DNA from: Aquibacillus halophilus
Lineage (GTDB): Bacteria; Bacillota; Bacilli; Bacillales; Amphibacillaceae
Assembly: GCF_009649745.1 (NCBI RefSeq)
Contig: NZ_WJNG01000003.1
Coordinates: 62,001 to 126,000, forward strand
DNA length: 64,000 bases
Direction of reading: 5' to 3'
Shown: piece after piece, positions 47,849 through 58,781 of the stretch
Position numbering within the stretch: the first letter of the stretch is position 1
How the letters are laid out: each line of letters begins with the position of its first letter
The notes under the pieces: model-generated
Databases searched by the model: none
Seen by the model: the letters and a program-made list of their open reading frames with translations, nothing else
What the model was told of the DNA's origin: nothing
Translations under genes and position numbers: made by a program

Positions 47849-48439
47849 TTATTCTGCTGCCTTTTTCTCCATAACTTTGTCAATTAAACCATATTCCTTC
47901 GCTTTGTAAGCTTCCATAAAGTTGTCACGCTCTGTATCGCGTTCAATAACTTCAATTGGCTGACCAGTGCGCTCAGAAAGAATTTTATTTAACTTGCTAC
48001 GCATCTCGATAATACGTTTTGCATGAATTTGAATATCTGTTGCTTGACCTTGTGTTCCGCCAAGTGGTTGGTGAATCATTACTTCACTGTTTGGTAGAGC
48101 ATAACGTTTACCAGGCTCACCTGCAGCAAGAAGGAATGCACCCATTGATGCAGCCATCCCGATACAAATAGTAGAAACATTCGGCTTAATGAATTGCATC
48201 GTATCATAAATAGCCATACCAGCTGTGATAGAACCACCTGGTGAGTTAATGTATAAAGAGATATCTTTATCTGGATCTTCTGCTGCTAGAAATAGTAATT
48301 GAGCAACGATTGTGTTCGAAACGTTATCGTCAATTCCACTACCTAACATAATTATACGGTCTTTTAAAAGTCTTGAATAAATATCATATGCACGTTCTCC
48401 GCGGTTTGTTTGTTCAATAACTGTAGGTATTAAGTTCAT
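47849..48439 (-). CDS. clpP: ATP-dependent Clp protease proteolytic subunit
   Basis: ClpP forms the 14-mer protease chamber used by ClpX/ClpC/ClpE. The catalytic triad is visible: Ser98 in [12 protein letters not shown], His123 in MIHQPLGG and an Asp near 172 ([10 protein letters not shown]). 196 aa. GGAGGAAAA precedes the ATG on the minus strand. A CtsR operator overlaps the promoter. Confidence 0.98.
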   Translation of the reverse strand: MNLIPTVIEQTNRGERAYDIYSRLLKDRIIMLGSGIDDNVSNTIVAQLLFLAAEDPDKDISLYINSPGGSITAGMAIYDTMQFIKPNVSTICIGMAASMGAFLLAAGEPGKRYALPNSEVMIHQPLGGTQGQATDIQIHAKRIIEMRSKLNKILSERTGQPIEVIERDTERDNFMEAYKAKEYGLIDKVMEKKAAE

Positions 48440-48490
48440 TGGATATTTTCCTCCTTTATATCTTAGTTATTTCATCGTTTTTCTGATGAC

Positions 48491-48531
48491 TAACTATGTT
48501 AATCTTAACTAAATGGTCAATAAAGGTCAAA
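48491..48531 (-). promoter_or_regulatory. clpP promoter with CtsR operator
   Basis: The plus strand reads GGTCAAT-AAA-GGTCAAA (48515-48531), matching the CtsR direct heptamer repeat (A/G)GTCAAA-NAN-(A/G)GTCAAA at all but one base. On the minus strand TTGACC is the -35 box, with a 17-nt spacer to TAAGAT, so CtsR covers the promoter. This implies heat-shock induction. Confidence 0.88.
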
Positions 48532-48699
48532 CGAAAGACATTTTAATTTTAAATAAATTAAAATGATGTAGAATTACCCTTGAAATTTGTATGTAATCAA
48601 TCAATTATTCGGGAGTCATTTCTGGGTTTCTACCAAGCATTCACTTGACGTTTTAGCGCTAACTTCATCCTTCCCTATTTTGATTTAAATAAACCCTTC

Positions 48700-48934
48700 T
48701 TGGACAGTCGAATTATTTTATTCATAAAATCTGTAAATTGCGATGTAACTATCGTTGATTCTTACCATCCTTTCCGGGATGAGTGATCATTCATCGCTGC
48801 GGAAAAACACTCCCTTTCCATGGGGAACGCCTCAGCCTCCTCGTGAGCAAAAAGCGCTCACTGTGGGGTCTTCAGACTGTTCCTTTCCCATAGGAGTGTC
48901 GCATTTTTCCGCTGCTTAGAATAGCTTTCTGTTC
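48700..48934 (+). repeat. Dispersed hairpin repeat, copy F
   Basis: The hairpin body 48799-48912 begins GCGGAAAAACACTCCCTTTCC and ends AGGAGTGTCGCATTTTTCCGC; the arm has CCTCAGCCTCCTCGTGAGC. The flank AAATTGCGATGTAACT and the tail GAATAGCTTTCTGTTC are shared with C and D. No module is inserted at its AGGA. The rest of 48532-49060 has no gene. Confidence 0.78.
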
Positions 48935-49065
48935 AAGTGAGGAAAACTCCAAGAAATGTTTATCTCATGAAATATATCAACTTAAGATTAAGAATAACAA
49001 AACAACAACAGACCATTAATTGAATTAATTGTTTCATACAATGTTCTATCAGGTTCAGATAACAA

Positions 49066-49094
49066 TTGAATTTGTTCTGTTGATGGGTTATAAT
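49066..49094 (+). promoter_or_regulatory. tRNA-Arg promoter
   Basis: TTGAAT (49066-49071), a 17-nt spacer and TATAAT (49089-49094) form a good sigma-A promoter 55 nt before the tRNA. Confidence 0.75.
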
Positions 49095-49149
49095 AATCCT
49101 TGTCCCTATTTTGACTTGGTCAAGGGATCGCAAAATTTATTTATCTTAT

Positions 49150-49222
49150 GCGCTCGTAGCTCAGGGGATAGAGCATTGGTTTCCGGTACCAAGGGTCGGG
49201 GGTTCAAATCCCTCCGGGCGCG
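49150..49222 (+). tRNA. tRNA-Arg (anticodon CCG)
   Basis: A complete 73-nt cloverleaf: acceptor GCGCTCG/CGGGCGC with one G-U pair, D stem GCTC/GAGC, anticodon stem TTGGT/ACCAA with loop TTCCGGT (CCG reads CGG codons), T stem GGGGG/CCCTC with TTCAAAT. The discriminator is G; CCA is not encoded. Confidence 0.95.
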
Positions 49223-49237
49223 CTTATATAAACGCAG

Positions 49238-49280
49238 AAAAGACATCGATTTCAGCTATTATAGCACCCTTGTCTTTTTT
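49238..49280 (+). terminator. tRNA-Arg terminator
   Basis: AAAAGACA pairs with TGTCTTTT across a 25-nt loop, ending in T6. Confidence 0.65.
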
Positions 49281-49355
49281 ACATTTAAAGGTTACGGACA
49301 GTTATGAATGAAAACTAGTTAGATACATATTTTAAACTTTTTATAATAAATTGTA

Positions 49356-49384
49356 TTGACAGTGTAATTTTACCATGCTAGAAT
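49356..49384 (+). promoter_or_regulatory. Promoter of riboswitch 1 and metX
   Basis: Consensus TTGACA (49356-49361), 17-nt spacer, TAGAAT (49379-49384). Confidence 0.85.
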
Positions 49385-49431
49385 TCTTATTATTAATAAA
49401 CGACCAAAAACGATGAATTTCAATTAAATAT

Positions 49432-49588
49432 TTCTTATCCAGAGAGGTGGAGGGACTGGCCCGATGAAACCCGGCAACCATTAAGTATTCGTACTTAAAA
49501 AGGTGCCAATTCCTGCTGAGCGTAATGCTCGCAAGATAAGAAGAGAACATAGCTGATATGAGCCTCTCTTCTTTTAGAGAGGCTTTTT
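49432..49588 (+). promoter_or_regulatory. SAM-I (S-box) riboswitch 1
   Basis: The aptamer runs from P1 TTCTTATC (49432-49439) to GATAAGAA (49535-49542) with the conserved GGAGGGACTGGCCCGATGAA, CCGGCAACC and GGTGCCAATTCC blocks. The terminator is GCCTCTCT/AGAGAGGC (49562-49583) plus T5. The antiterminator pairs AAGAAGAG 49538-49545 with CTCTTCTT 49566-49573, so SAM binding stops transcription before metX. Confidence 0.98.
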
Positions 49589-49649
49589 AATTTCATTAAT
49601 AAACTTCTCGCTTGCGAGTGTCCTCTTTTGAAAGGTGGTAGTGCTTCCT

Positions 49650-50753
49650 ATGAAGGTGCAAGTTGCCTCATTACGAGAAACTGGAACAATTAACATAGGT
49701 GATCTTCAATTAGAATCAGGAAAGATCCTTTATGATACCGAATTAGCATATGAACGAATAGGTTCAATCGATGATCCTGCTATTCTTATCTGTCATGCAT
49801 TAACTGGAAGTCAATATGCAGTTGGTGATGATGATAATCCTGGATACTGGTCAAACTTAATTAAATCGGATGGTTACATTAACACAGATAACTATCAAAT
49901 AATTTCTTTTAATGTAATAGGCGGGTGTAATGGGTCAACAGGCCCATTGAGCATCAATCCTAATACAGGGACCACGTATCAAACCGATTTCCCATTCATA
50001 ACAGTACGTGACATGGTGAAAGCTCAATATCAAGGATTACAAAAATTTAACATCGATCATTTACACGCTGTCGCAGGTGGGTCACTTGGTGGAATGCAAG
50101 TATTAGAATGGGGGATTCTATATCCCAAAATGATGGATATGTTATTCCCAATTGCAGTAACACCATACCTTATCGATTATGCAATAGCATTTAACAATAT
50201 TGCACGACTTGCTATCCTTCAAGATCCTAAATGGAACAATGGCAACTATTCGCAGGATGCGATACCTGAACATGGATTAAGCTTAGCTAGGATGGTTGGA
50301 ATGATTACTTATCGTTCAGGTGATTTGTTTAACGACCGATTTGGTAGGGAACAAAAAGCTCCAGCTGGCGTAGCCCATGAAGAAATTGCCTATGAGGTTG
50401 AATCTTATCTTGATTACCAAGGTAAAAAGTTAACAAAGCGTTTTGATGCTAATAGCTATTTATATTTACTTAAAGCGATGGATACACACGACATTGGTAG
50501 AGAACGTGGAGGTTGGGAAAAAGCTGCCGAGTTAATTCAGGCTCCTCTACATGCAATATCATATAGTGGAGACTTACTATTTCCACCTAACGAGCTAAAC
50601 AAATTTGTTAATCACGCTCAAAAGATTGGAAAGACAGCTAGCTTCGAACAAGTTGAAACTAGATTTGGGCATGATGGGTTCTTAGTTGAATTTGAAAAAT
50701 GGGGAAACATCCTCCAAGAAAATCTTAGAAAAATAAAAAGCTATCAATACTAA
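49650..50753 (+). CDS. metX: Homoserine O-acetyltransferase
   Basis: MetX transfers acetyl from acetyl-CoA to homoserine, the first committed step to methionine. It is an alpha/beta-hydrolase with the nucleophile in GGSLGGMQVLEWG, Asp in SYSGDLLFPP and His in RFGHDGFLVEF. About 367 aa is normal. Start ATG 49650 is preceded by AAAGGTGG; GTG starts at 49635 and 49641 are possible. It is monocistronic behind riboswitch 1. Confidence 0.95.
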   Translation: MKVQVASLRETGTINIGDLQLESGKILYDTELAYERIGSIDDPAILICHALTGSQYAVGDDDNPGYWSNLIKSDGYINTDNYQIISFNVIGGCNGSTGPLSINPNTGTTYQTDFPFITVRDMVKAQYQGLQKFNIDHLHAVAGGSLGGMQVLEWGILYPKMMDMLFPIAVTPYLIDYAIAFNNIARLAILQDPKWNNGNYSQDAIPEHGLSLARMVGMITYRSGDLFNDRFGREQKAPAGVAHEEIAYEVESYLDYQGKKLTKRFDANSYLYLLKAMDTHDIGRERGGWEKAAELIQAPLHAISYSGDLLFPPNELNKFVNHAQKIGKTASFEQVETRFGHDGFLVEFEKWGNILQENLRKIKSYQY

Positions 50754-50761
50754 AATAAGTT

Positions 50762-50790
50762 TTGACAAATCATAATGAACATAGTATTCT
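50762..50790 (+). promoter_or_regulatory. Promoter of riboswitch 2
   Basis: TTGACA (50762-50767), 17-nt spacer, TATTCT (50785-50790). Confidence 0.78.
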
Positions 50791-50829
50791 GAAACTTGTG
50801 AATTTAAAATAAATTAAATATATTTGGAT

Positions 50830-50989
50830 CTCTTATCCAGAGAGGCGTAGGGACTGGCCCGATGACGCCCGGCAACCTTTAAGTTTTTATAACTTAAAAA
50901 GGTGCTAATTCCTGCAGGAAGTATTTCTTCCTGTCAGATAAGAGGAGGATTATTAACAAAACCCTCTTCTTATGAAGTGGGTTTTTTTG
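50830..50989 (+). promoter_or_regulatory. SAM-I (S-box) riboswitch 2
   Basis: P1 is CTCTTATC 50830-50837 with GATAAGAG 50937-50944. Conserved GTAGGGACTGGCCCGATGA, CCCGGCAACC and GGTGCTAATTCCTGC are present. The terminator AACCCTCTTC/GAAGTGGGTT (50960-50983) with one mismatch is followed by T5. The P1 3' strand and following GGAGG can pair with the terminator 5' arm. Confidence 0.98.
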
Positions 50990-51032
50990 TACCATCAAAA
51001 ATTTTCAAAAATATAAAATGAATTCTAATTAG

Positions 51033-52841
<1,809 letters not shown>

Positions 52842-52877
52842 ATAAAAAATAATTGAAAAATCCAGGGGGATGAAAAA

Positions 52878-53882
52878 ATGAAACGTGTTCCATTAATTGA
52901 TATTAGAAGTTTATTTGTTTTAGTAACTTTAGGTTTAGTAATTTTGTTAGCGACAGGATGTTCTTCAAGTGCAAGCTCAGAAGAAAAACCGGAAGAAATT
53001 AGATTAGACTATGCTTATTATTCACCAACCAGTTTAGTATTGAAGAACTTTGGTTGGGCTGAGGAATTATTTGCTGAAGAGGATATCGAGGTTACTTGGA
53101 CATTAAGTCAAGGTAGTAACAAAGCCTTGGAATTCCTAAACAGTGATAGTGTTGATTTTGGATCAACAGCCGGTGCTGCTGCTTTAATGTCAAAGGCAAC
53201 AGGCGCACCGATTAAAAACGTTTATATTTACTCTAAGCCGGAATGGACGGCAATGGTGACTAACCCTGATTCAGGAATTTCATCGTTAGAAGATCTTAAG
53301 GGCAAAAAAGTTGCTGCAACATTAGGAACAGATCCATATATCTTTTTACTTCGTTCTTTAGCTGCTGAAGGTGTGGCTGCTGACGAAGTAGAAATCATAA
53401 ACCTACAACATGCTGATGGAGGCTCTGCACTAGTTTCTGGTGATGTAGATGCGTGGGCAGGACTCGATCCTCATATGGCTCGATTAGAGCTTGAGTCTGG
53501 AGCCGAACTATTTTATCGTAACGCAGATTTTAACACGTATGGCTTTCTTAACGTAAGAGAAGAATTTGCTGAAAATAATCCTGAATATGTAAATAAAGTA
53601 ATTGAATTATATGAAAAAGCTAGAACATGGATCCTTGAGAATCCTGAAGAAGCTGCAGCACTTCTAGCGGAAGAAGCTGGTATTGATGTAGAAGTAGCTA
53701 AGAAACAATTAGAACGGAATGATTTTTCAAATCCCGTTCCAGGTGAGACACACATCAATGCAATCGTAGAAGCTGGCAAGGTATTACAAGCAGGAGAAGT
53801 GATCAAAGCAGATGTAGATATTGAAGAAACTACAAATGCCTTAATTGATCCTTCCTTTGCAGAAGAAGTAATCGGAGAGTAA
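52878..53882 (+). CDS. ssuA: Sulfonate-type ABC transporter substrate-binding lipoprotein
   Basis: A 334-aa lipoprotein (lipobox LLATGC) of the SsuA/NMT1-like family: LDYAYYSPTSLVLKNFGWAE, FGSTAGAAALMSKATGAPIK and LEDLKGKKVAATLGTDPYI are typical. It would capture a sulfonate or similar sulfur source outside the cell. Substrate specificity cannot be told from sequence; the sulfur role rests on family and operon. Start ATG 52878 follows AGGGGGATG. Confidence 0.88.
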   Translation: MKRVPLIDIRSLFVLVTLGLVILLATGCSSSASSEEKPEEIRLDYAYYSPTSLVLKNFGWAEELFAEEDIEVTWTLSQGSNKALEFLNSDSVDFGSTAGAAALMSKATGAPIKNVYIYSKPEWTAMVTNPDSGISSLEDLKGKKVAATLGTDPYIFLLRSLAAEGVAADEVEIINLQHADGGSALVSGDVDAWAGLDPHMARLELESGAELFYRNADFNTYGFLNVREEFAENNPEYVNKVIELYEKARTWILENPEEAAALLAEEAGIDVEVAKKQLERNDFSNPVPGETHINAIVEAGKVLQAGEVIKADVDIEETTNALIDPSFAEEVIGE

Positions 53883-53906
53883 TTTTTTGATAGGAGGGAA
53901 TTAACG

Positions 53907-54755
53907 ATGGCGAAAAATCAAAGCGAACTCGCATCAGTACTAGTAACATCAAGAGGTGTAAAACAAAAATCAGTACGTGTGAAAAAGCAATATAAGGGAC
54001 TGCAATCAATCATGTTGGGCAGTATTCTACCTATTGTTTTAATTACAGTGTGGGAGTTGCTTAGTAGAATCGGATTCTTTCCTTCCTATCAACTTCCCGC
54101 ACCAACAGTAATCTTTCAAACGATTGTCGGAATGGCTCAAGATGGTACTTTATGGGGACATATCGGGATTACAACCTACCGAGTCTTTGCTGGTTTCGTA
54201 CTGGGTACGATTGCAGCAGTAATCCTTGGTTCTCTAGTAGGTTTTTATAAAAAAGCCGAACAATTATTTGATCCAATGATTCAAGCATTTCGTTCGATAC
54301 CATCTCTTGCTTGGGTACCATTATTCATCCTATGGATGGGTATTGGTGAACCATCCAAGGTTACTATGATTGCAGTAGGGGTGTTTTTCCCTATCTATTT
54401 AAATATTGTTAGTGGAATTTTAGGTGTGGATCGTAAATTAATTGAAGTTGGAAAAATGTATGGATTGAGTACTTTTCAATTAGTTAGAAGAATTATTTTA
54501 CCAGCATCGTTGCCTTCGTTCTTAGTAGGATTGAGAAGTGGCTTAGGTCTTGGGTGGATGTTCGTTGTAGCTGCTGAGTTAATGGGTGCAAGTCAAGGAT
54601 TAGGATTTCTATTAGTAGTTGGTCAAAATATGTCTCAACCTGAAACAATCATTGCGAGTATTATTCTATTTGCAATCATCGGTAAGCTTTCCGATTGGGT
54701 ATTGAAGAAGGTTGAAACTCGTTCCTTACATTGGCAGGATCGACTAGTTAAATAG
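53907..54755 (+). CDS. ssuC: Sulfonate-type ABC transporter permease
   Basis: A 282-aa BPD-type permease with six predicted transmembrane segments and the ATPase-coupling loop EVGKMYGLSTFQLVRRIILP. PSYQLPAPTVIFQT at the periplasmic start is typical of SsuC/TauC. The basic N-terminal 30 residues are longer than usual. GGAGGG precedes the ATG, 24 nt after ssuA. Confidence 0.9.
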   Translation: MAKNQSELASVLVTSRGVKQKSVRVKKQYKGLQSIMLGSILPIVLITVWELLSRIGFFPSYQLPAPTVIFQTIVGMAQDGTLWGHIGITTYRVFAGFVLGTIAAVILGSLVGFYKKAEQLFDPMIQAFRSIPSLAWVPLFILWMGIGEPSKVTMIAVGVFFPIYLNIVSGILGVDRKLIEVGKMYGLSTFQLVRRIILPASLPSFLVGLRSGLGLGWMFVVAAELMGASQGLGFLLVVGQNMSQPETIIASIILFAIIGKLSDWVLKKVETRSLHWQDRLVK

Positions 54756-54771
54756 AATGGAGGTTTGAAAA

Positions 54772-55515
54772 ATGAGCTTGGAATTAAAAAATGTAAGCCG
54801 CACCTTCAACGGTATAACGGCTGTCAAAAATATTTCAATTACTGCGGAACCGGGAGAAATTATTGGACTACTGGGTACAAGTGGTTGTGGTAAAAGTACA
54901 GTACTACGTGCAATCTCAGGTTTAGATAATGACTACGATGGAGAAATATCTATTAACGGCAATACGAAAAAAGAAGTACATGATACCACAGGTTTTATTT
55001 TTCAAGAACCAAGGCTCCTACCTTGGCTTCCTGTGCTAGATAATGTGACGTTCGGCTTAAAAGGAAGTAGAGCAGAGAAGGTTCAACGTGCTAAGGAATA
55101 CCTCGAAAGTGTTGGTCTTAGCGGAAAAGAACAATTGTATCCAAGACAATTATCTGGTGGAATGGCACAACGAGTAGCAATTGCTAGAGCGTTAGTAACG
55201 TCGCCGGAAATACTACTGTTAGACGAACCATTTAGTGCACTTGATGCATTCACTAAAATGCAATTACAAGATTTACTGTTAGATGTTTGGAACACCTATC
55301 AATCTACTGTTGTGTTGGTCACCCATGATATTGATGAGGCATTATATTTGTGTGATCGAATAATCGTCCTTCGTGGTCAACCAGGAGTGATTGACACGGA
55401 ACTTGTTATTAAAGAAGAACGACCACGTGCAAGAGGAAGCCAGGAAATGGCTGAATATAAAAGAAAAATTCTTGATCGACTCGATTTGAACAATGCACAT
55501 TCTTATACATCATAG
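54772..55515 (+). CDS. ssuB: Sulfonate-type ABC transporter ATPase
   Basis: A 247-aa ABC ATPase: Walker A GTSGCGKST, Q-loop FQEPRLLPWL (the double-Leu-Pro-Trp form of SsuB/TauB), signature LSGGMAQRVAIA, Walker B LLLDEPFSALD and H-loop VTHDIDEA. It completes the ssuACB set. GGAGG precedes the ATG. Confidence 0.92.
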   Translation: MSLELKNVSRTFNGITAVKNISITAEPGEIIGLLGTSGCGKSTVLRAISGLDNDYDGEISINGNTKKEVHDTTGFIFQEPRLLPWLPVLDNVTFGLKGSRAEKVQRAKEYLESVGLSGKEQLYPRQLSGGMAQRVAIARALVTSPEILLLDEPFSALDAFTKMQLQDLLLDVWNTYQSTVVLVTHDIDEALYLCDRIIVLRGQPGVIDTELVIKEERPRARGSQEMAEYKRKILDRLDLNNAHSYTS

Positions 55516-55549
55516 TCGTTTATCACATCTATAAAGGGGGAGCTTTACC

Positions 55550-57235
55550 GTGTCCGACTTAGAAACGAAAATTATTTCACCTGTACCAGGATCATACAAC
55601 CTGGCAAACTATCAAGAGACTAAAGCATCGTTTACTTGGGAAGATACAGCGCAAGAACTAAGCTTCCACAAGACTGGAAAATTAAATGCTGCATATGAAA
55701 CAGTAGACCGGCATGTGGATGAAGGATACGGTGATAAAATTGCACTTCATTACGTTAATGATGATGAACATCGTACACTAACTTTTAAAGAAGTAAAGGA
55801 TAAAACAGACCACTATGCCAGAATATTGCTAAACAACGGTGTAACTAAAGGTGATCGCGTTTTTATTTTTCTTCCAAAAACACCAGAATGCTATATTTCT
55901 ATCTTGGCTGTAATCAAAATTGGAGCAATTGCAGGACCGTTATTTGAAGCTTTCATGGAAGATGCTGTCAAGGATCGAATTAATGATTGTCAGGGGACAG
56001 TCCTAATAACGGACAATGAACTCGTTAAGCGTGTCCCGAAAAAGGATATTCCGTCACTTGAGACAATTTTGTTCACTGAAGAAATCGAAGCTACTCCATA
56101 TGATAGCTCTAGGCAAGAGGATTTGGTTGAGTGGGTAGACGAAGATGATGGATTAATTATCCATTACACAAGTGGATCGACTGGAAAACCAAAAGGTGTC
56201 CTCCATGCTCATCGTGCAGTTACACACCATTATCAGTCTGGTAAATGGGTGCTAGATATAAAAGAAGAGGATGTTTATTGGTGTACCTCGCATCCAGGTT
56301 GGGTAACGGGCAGTGTTTATGGTTTATTTGCTCCGTGGCTAAACAGGGCTACCATTGTTATTCAAGGTGGACGCTTTAGTGCTGAAAAATGGTACCAATT
56401 GATTGAGGATTTGAAGGTAACTACTTGGTACAGTGCACCTACTGCGTTTCGGATGTTAATGTCTCAAGGTGATTTATATAAGTCCTATGATCTTTCTTCA
56501 ATACGCCATGTGTTAAGTGTTGGGGAGCCGTTAAATCCTGAAGTAATTAACTGGGCTTGGAACAAACTTGGTTTCCGAATTCACGATACATGGTGGATGA
56601 CAGAAACTGGTGGTCATTTAATTGTAAACCTCCCAACGGAACCAATTAAACCGGGATCAATGGGAAGACCATTTCCAGGAATTGAAGTTGGAATATTGGA
56701 CGCAGAAGGAAATGAACTTCCACATGGCTCTGTTGGCCAACTGGCGATTCGTGCACCATGGCCAGGACTAATGAAAGAAATCTGGGGTAATAAAGATAAA
56801 TTCGATTCGTATTTCCAATATGAGGGTTGGTATATATCTGGAGATTTGGCAGTGCAGGACCAAGAGGGATATGTGTTTTTCCAGGGACGAGATGACGATA
56901 TGATCAATTCGGCTGGAGAAAGAATTGGACCTTTTGAGGTGGAAAGCAAGCTGATTGAGCACCCTGCTGTTGTTGAAGCAGCTGTGGTTGGGAAGCCTGA
57001 TCCTATTCGAGGCGAATTAGTAAAAGCATTTATTACACTAGGCAATAATTACCCTGAAACAAAAGAATTATTAGAGGAGATAAGAATTTTCGTCAGAAAG
57101 AACTTATCAGCTCATGCAGCTCCTAGAGAAATTGAAGTAGTGAAAGAACTACCAAAAACAAAAATCAGTGGAAAAATTCTTCGTAGAAAATTAAAACAAG
57201 CGGAAATTGAAAAAAGCGAAAAGCTTCACGTGTGA
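55550..57235 (+). CDS. acsA: Acetyl-CoA synthetase (AMP-forming)
   Basis: A 561-aa adenylate-forming enzyme of the B. subtilis AcsA type: WEDTAQELSFHKTGKLNAAY, the GPLFEAFMEDAVKDRI stretch, the AMP loop YTSGSTGKPKGVLHAH, and the C-terminal catalytic lysine in TKISGKILRRKLKQ. It makes acetyl-CoA from acetate, ATP and CoA. Its presence in a SAM-riboswitch operon next to hom suggests supply of acetyl-CoA for MetX. Another short acyl substrate cannot be excluded. Confidence 0.88.
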   Translation: MSDLETKIISPVPGSYNLANYQETKASFTWEDTAQELSFHKTGKLNAAYETVDRHVDEGYGDKIALHYVNDDEHRTLTFKEVKDKTDHYARILLNNGVTKGDRVFIFLPKTPECYISILAVIKIGAIAGPLFEAFMEDAVKDRINDCQGTVLITDNELVKRVPKKDIPSLETILFTEEIEATPYDSSRQEDLVEWVDEDDGLIIHYTSGSTGKPKGVLHAHRAVTHHYQSGKWVLDIKEEDVYWCTSHPGWVTGSVYGLFAPWLNRATIVIQGGRFSAEKWYQLIEDLKVTTWYSAPTAFRMLMSQGDLYKSYDLSSIRHVLSVGEPLNPEVINWAWNKLGFRIHDTWWMTETGGHLIVNLPTEPIKPGSMGRPFPGIEVGILDAEGNELPHGSVGQLAIRAPWPGLMKEIWGNKDKFDSYFQYEGWYISGDLAVQDQEGYVFFQGRDDDMINSAGERIGPFEVESKLIEHPAVVEAAVVGKPDPIRGELVKAFITLGNNYPETKELLEEIRIFVRKNLSAHAAPREIEVVKELPKTKISGKILRRKLKQAEIEKSEKLHV

Positions 57236-57250
57236 GTAGGAGGGGCAGCC

Positions 57251-58471
57251 ATGAGTAGTACCATTAAAGTAGCATTATTAGGCTTTGGTACTGTTGGTAA
57301 AGGAGTATATGATTCAGTTGAAACTCATCAAGGTCGCCTTCAATCGATACTCGGAAAAAGAGTGGAAATCGTCGGTATATTGGTTAAGGATGTTATGAAA
57401 CAACGGGATATTGATTCAAACATACTAGTATGCTCTGACATTGAACAAATCCTGCAAATACCAAATCTTGATGTGGTGCTCGAAGCGATTGTTGGTGTTG
57501 ATACAGGGTATGACTACTTATCTAGGGCAATGGATAAAGGCATCCACGTAATTACTGCTAATAAAGAGCTTCTTGCCCATAAAGGTCGTGAATTAAGACA
57601 AAAGGCAGAAGAGCAAGGTGTTCGATTAGAGTATGAAGCTGCGGTTGCTGGTGGAATCCCAATTATCAGCACATTAAAACATTTGTTAAAAGTCAATTCG
57701 ATTGTTAGGATTGAAGCGATTTTAAATGGCACGTCAAATTACATTTTATCGGATATTAGAGAAAATAAATCTCTGTTCCGTGATGCACTCATACAAGCAC
57801 AGGAAAAAGGGTACGCAGAAGCAAATCCTAGTAACGATATTGATGGATGGGATGCTTTTTATAAGTTAATGGTACTAAGTGAGTTTGTCTATGGTGCGCA
57901 ACCTGCTTGGAATCAAGTAGCACATCGAGGTATTAGAGATGTTGATCTAACACATATCGTTGCAGCTGACTCTTTTGGTTATCGATTGAAGCATGTGGCT
58001 TCAATAGAGTATCAAGATGGTGTTGTGAAAGCGGCTATTGAACCGAAATTTGTACCTAGTTCTCATCCGTTATACTCTGTAGAAGGTGTTGATAATGCCG
58101 TCATCATTACGGGTGACTTAATAGGTAAGTTGAGCTTGCAAGGACCTGGTGCAGGTGCATTACCAACCGCTAGTGCTATTATTGAAGATTTAGTAAATGT
58201 ATTTCAGGTTAGTGATAGAAAAACACTTCATCCAGACGTGACATTTGAAACTACTACTGGTAAAGAAGTTCAGGAATGGCTGTTAATTGGAAATCTATTA
58301 GACTCAGATTCAATTATTATCCATCAACAAAAAGAAATCGATGGTATATGTAGCTCGCGTGTTTCAGGTGAAGAGCATGAAATCAGAAAATTGATTGAAA
58401 CTTCATCGAATCTATCCGGCTATCGGATAGAAGGGGTAGAACCAAAAAGTAAAGAGGCCTTGGTTGTCTAA
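57251..58471 (+). CDS. hom: Homoserine dehydrogenase
   Basis: Hom reduces aspartate semialdehyde to homoserine. The NAD(P) loop is LLGFGTVGKGVYD, the catalytic region GIPIISTLKHLL and NGTSNYILSDI, with ANPSNDIDGWDAFYKL typical of the family. At 406 aa it lacks the full ACT domain of the longest forms but has a C-terminal extension. It is 15 nt after acsA. A second hom elsewhere for threonine is likely. Confidence 0.95.
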   Translation: MSSTIKVALLGFGTVGKGVYDSVETHQGRLQSILGKRVEIVGILVKDVMKQRDIDSNILVCSDIEQILQIPNLDVVLEAIVGVDTGYDYLSRAMDKGIHVITANKELLAHKGRELRQKAEEQGVRLEYEAAVAGGIPIISTLKHLLKVNSIVRIEAILNGTSNYILSDIRENKSLFRDALIQAQEKGYAEANPSNDIDGWDAFYKLMVLSEFVYGAQPAWNQVAHRGIRDVDLTHIVAADSFGYRLKHVASIEYQDGVVKAAIEPKFVPSSHPLYSVEGVDNAVIITGDLIGKLSLQGPGAGALPTASAIIEDLVNVFQVSDRKTLHPDVTFETTTGKEVQEWLLIGNLLDSDSIIIHQQKEIDGICSSRVSGEEHEIRKLIETSSNLSGYRIEGVEPKSKEALVV

Positions 58472-58489
58472 TCAAAAATTGAATAATGA

Positions 58490-58646
58490 CTCTTATCAAG
58501 AGAGGTGGAGGGACTGGCCCGATGATGCCCAGCAACCAGCAGGTAAAACTGCCAGGTGCTAATTCCAGCAAACTGTAAAAGGTTTGAAAGATAAGAGAGA
58601 GGACAAAAGATTAACTCTCTCTGTATCTATCCAGGGAGAGTTTTTA
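58490..58646 (+). promoter_or_regulatory. SAM-I (S-box) riboswitch 3
   Basis: P1 CTCTTATC 58490-58497 pairs with GATAAGAG 58590-58597; GGTGGAGGGACTGGCCCGAT, CCAGCAACC and CCAGGTGCTAATTCCAGC are the conserved core. The terminator AACTCTCTCTG/CAGGGAGAGTT (58613-58642) ends in TTTTT. P1 begins 18 nt after the hom stop, leaving no room for a separate consensus promoter between them. Confidence 0.98.
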
Positions 58647-58781
58647 ATTTTATCAATAAGAATTGAAGCATTTAGATGAAGGGAAATTTTCAGGTATTAT
58701 GAATTATTAAATTGACTGATCCCTAGTGAACTACCTAGGTTTCAATAGATAATTAATTATATTAAAAAGGGGAAATGGAAA

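Noticed and set aside
49029-49311. Two overlapping ORFs of 92 and 66 aa
   Set aside because: They run through the tRNA-Arg gene and its promoter; translated tRNA sequence is a known false call.
49341-49550. Minus-strand ORF of 69 aa
   Set aside because: It is the complement of SAM riboswitch 1.
55550-57235. Reading the AMP-binding enzyme as a DmdB-like methylmercaptopropionate-CoA ligase
   Set aside because: The N-terminal and GPLFEAFMEDAVKDR segments match the B. subtilis AcsA type closely; no DmdC-like acyl-CoA dehydrogenase is nearby.
58383-58571. Minus-strand ORF of 62 aa
   Set aside because: It overlaps the end of hom and riboswitch 3 on the other strand and has no start signals.
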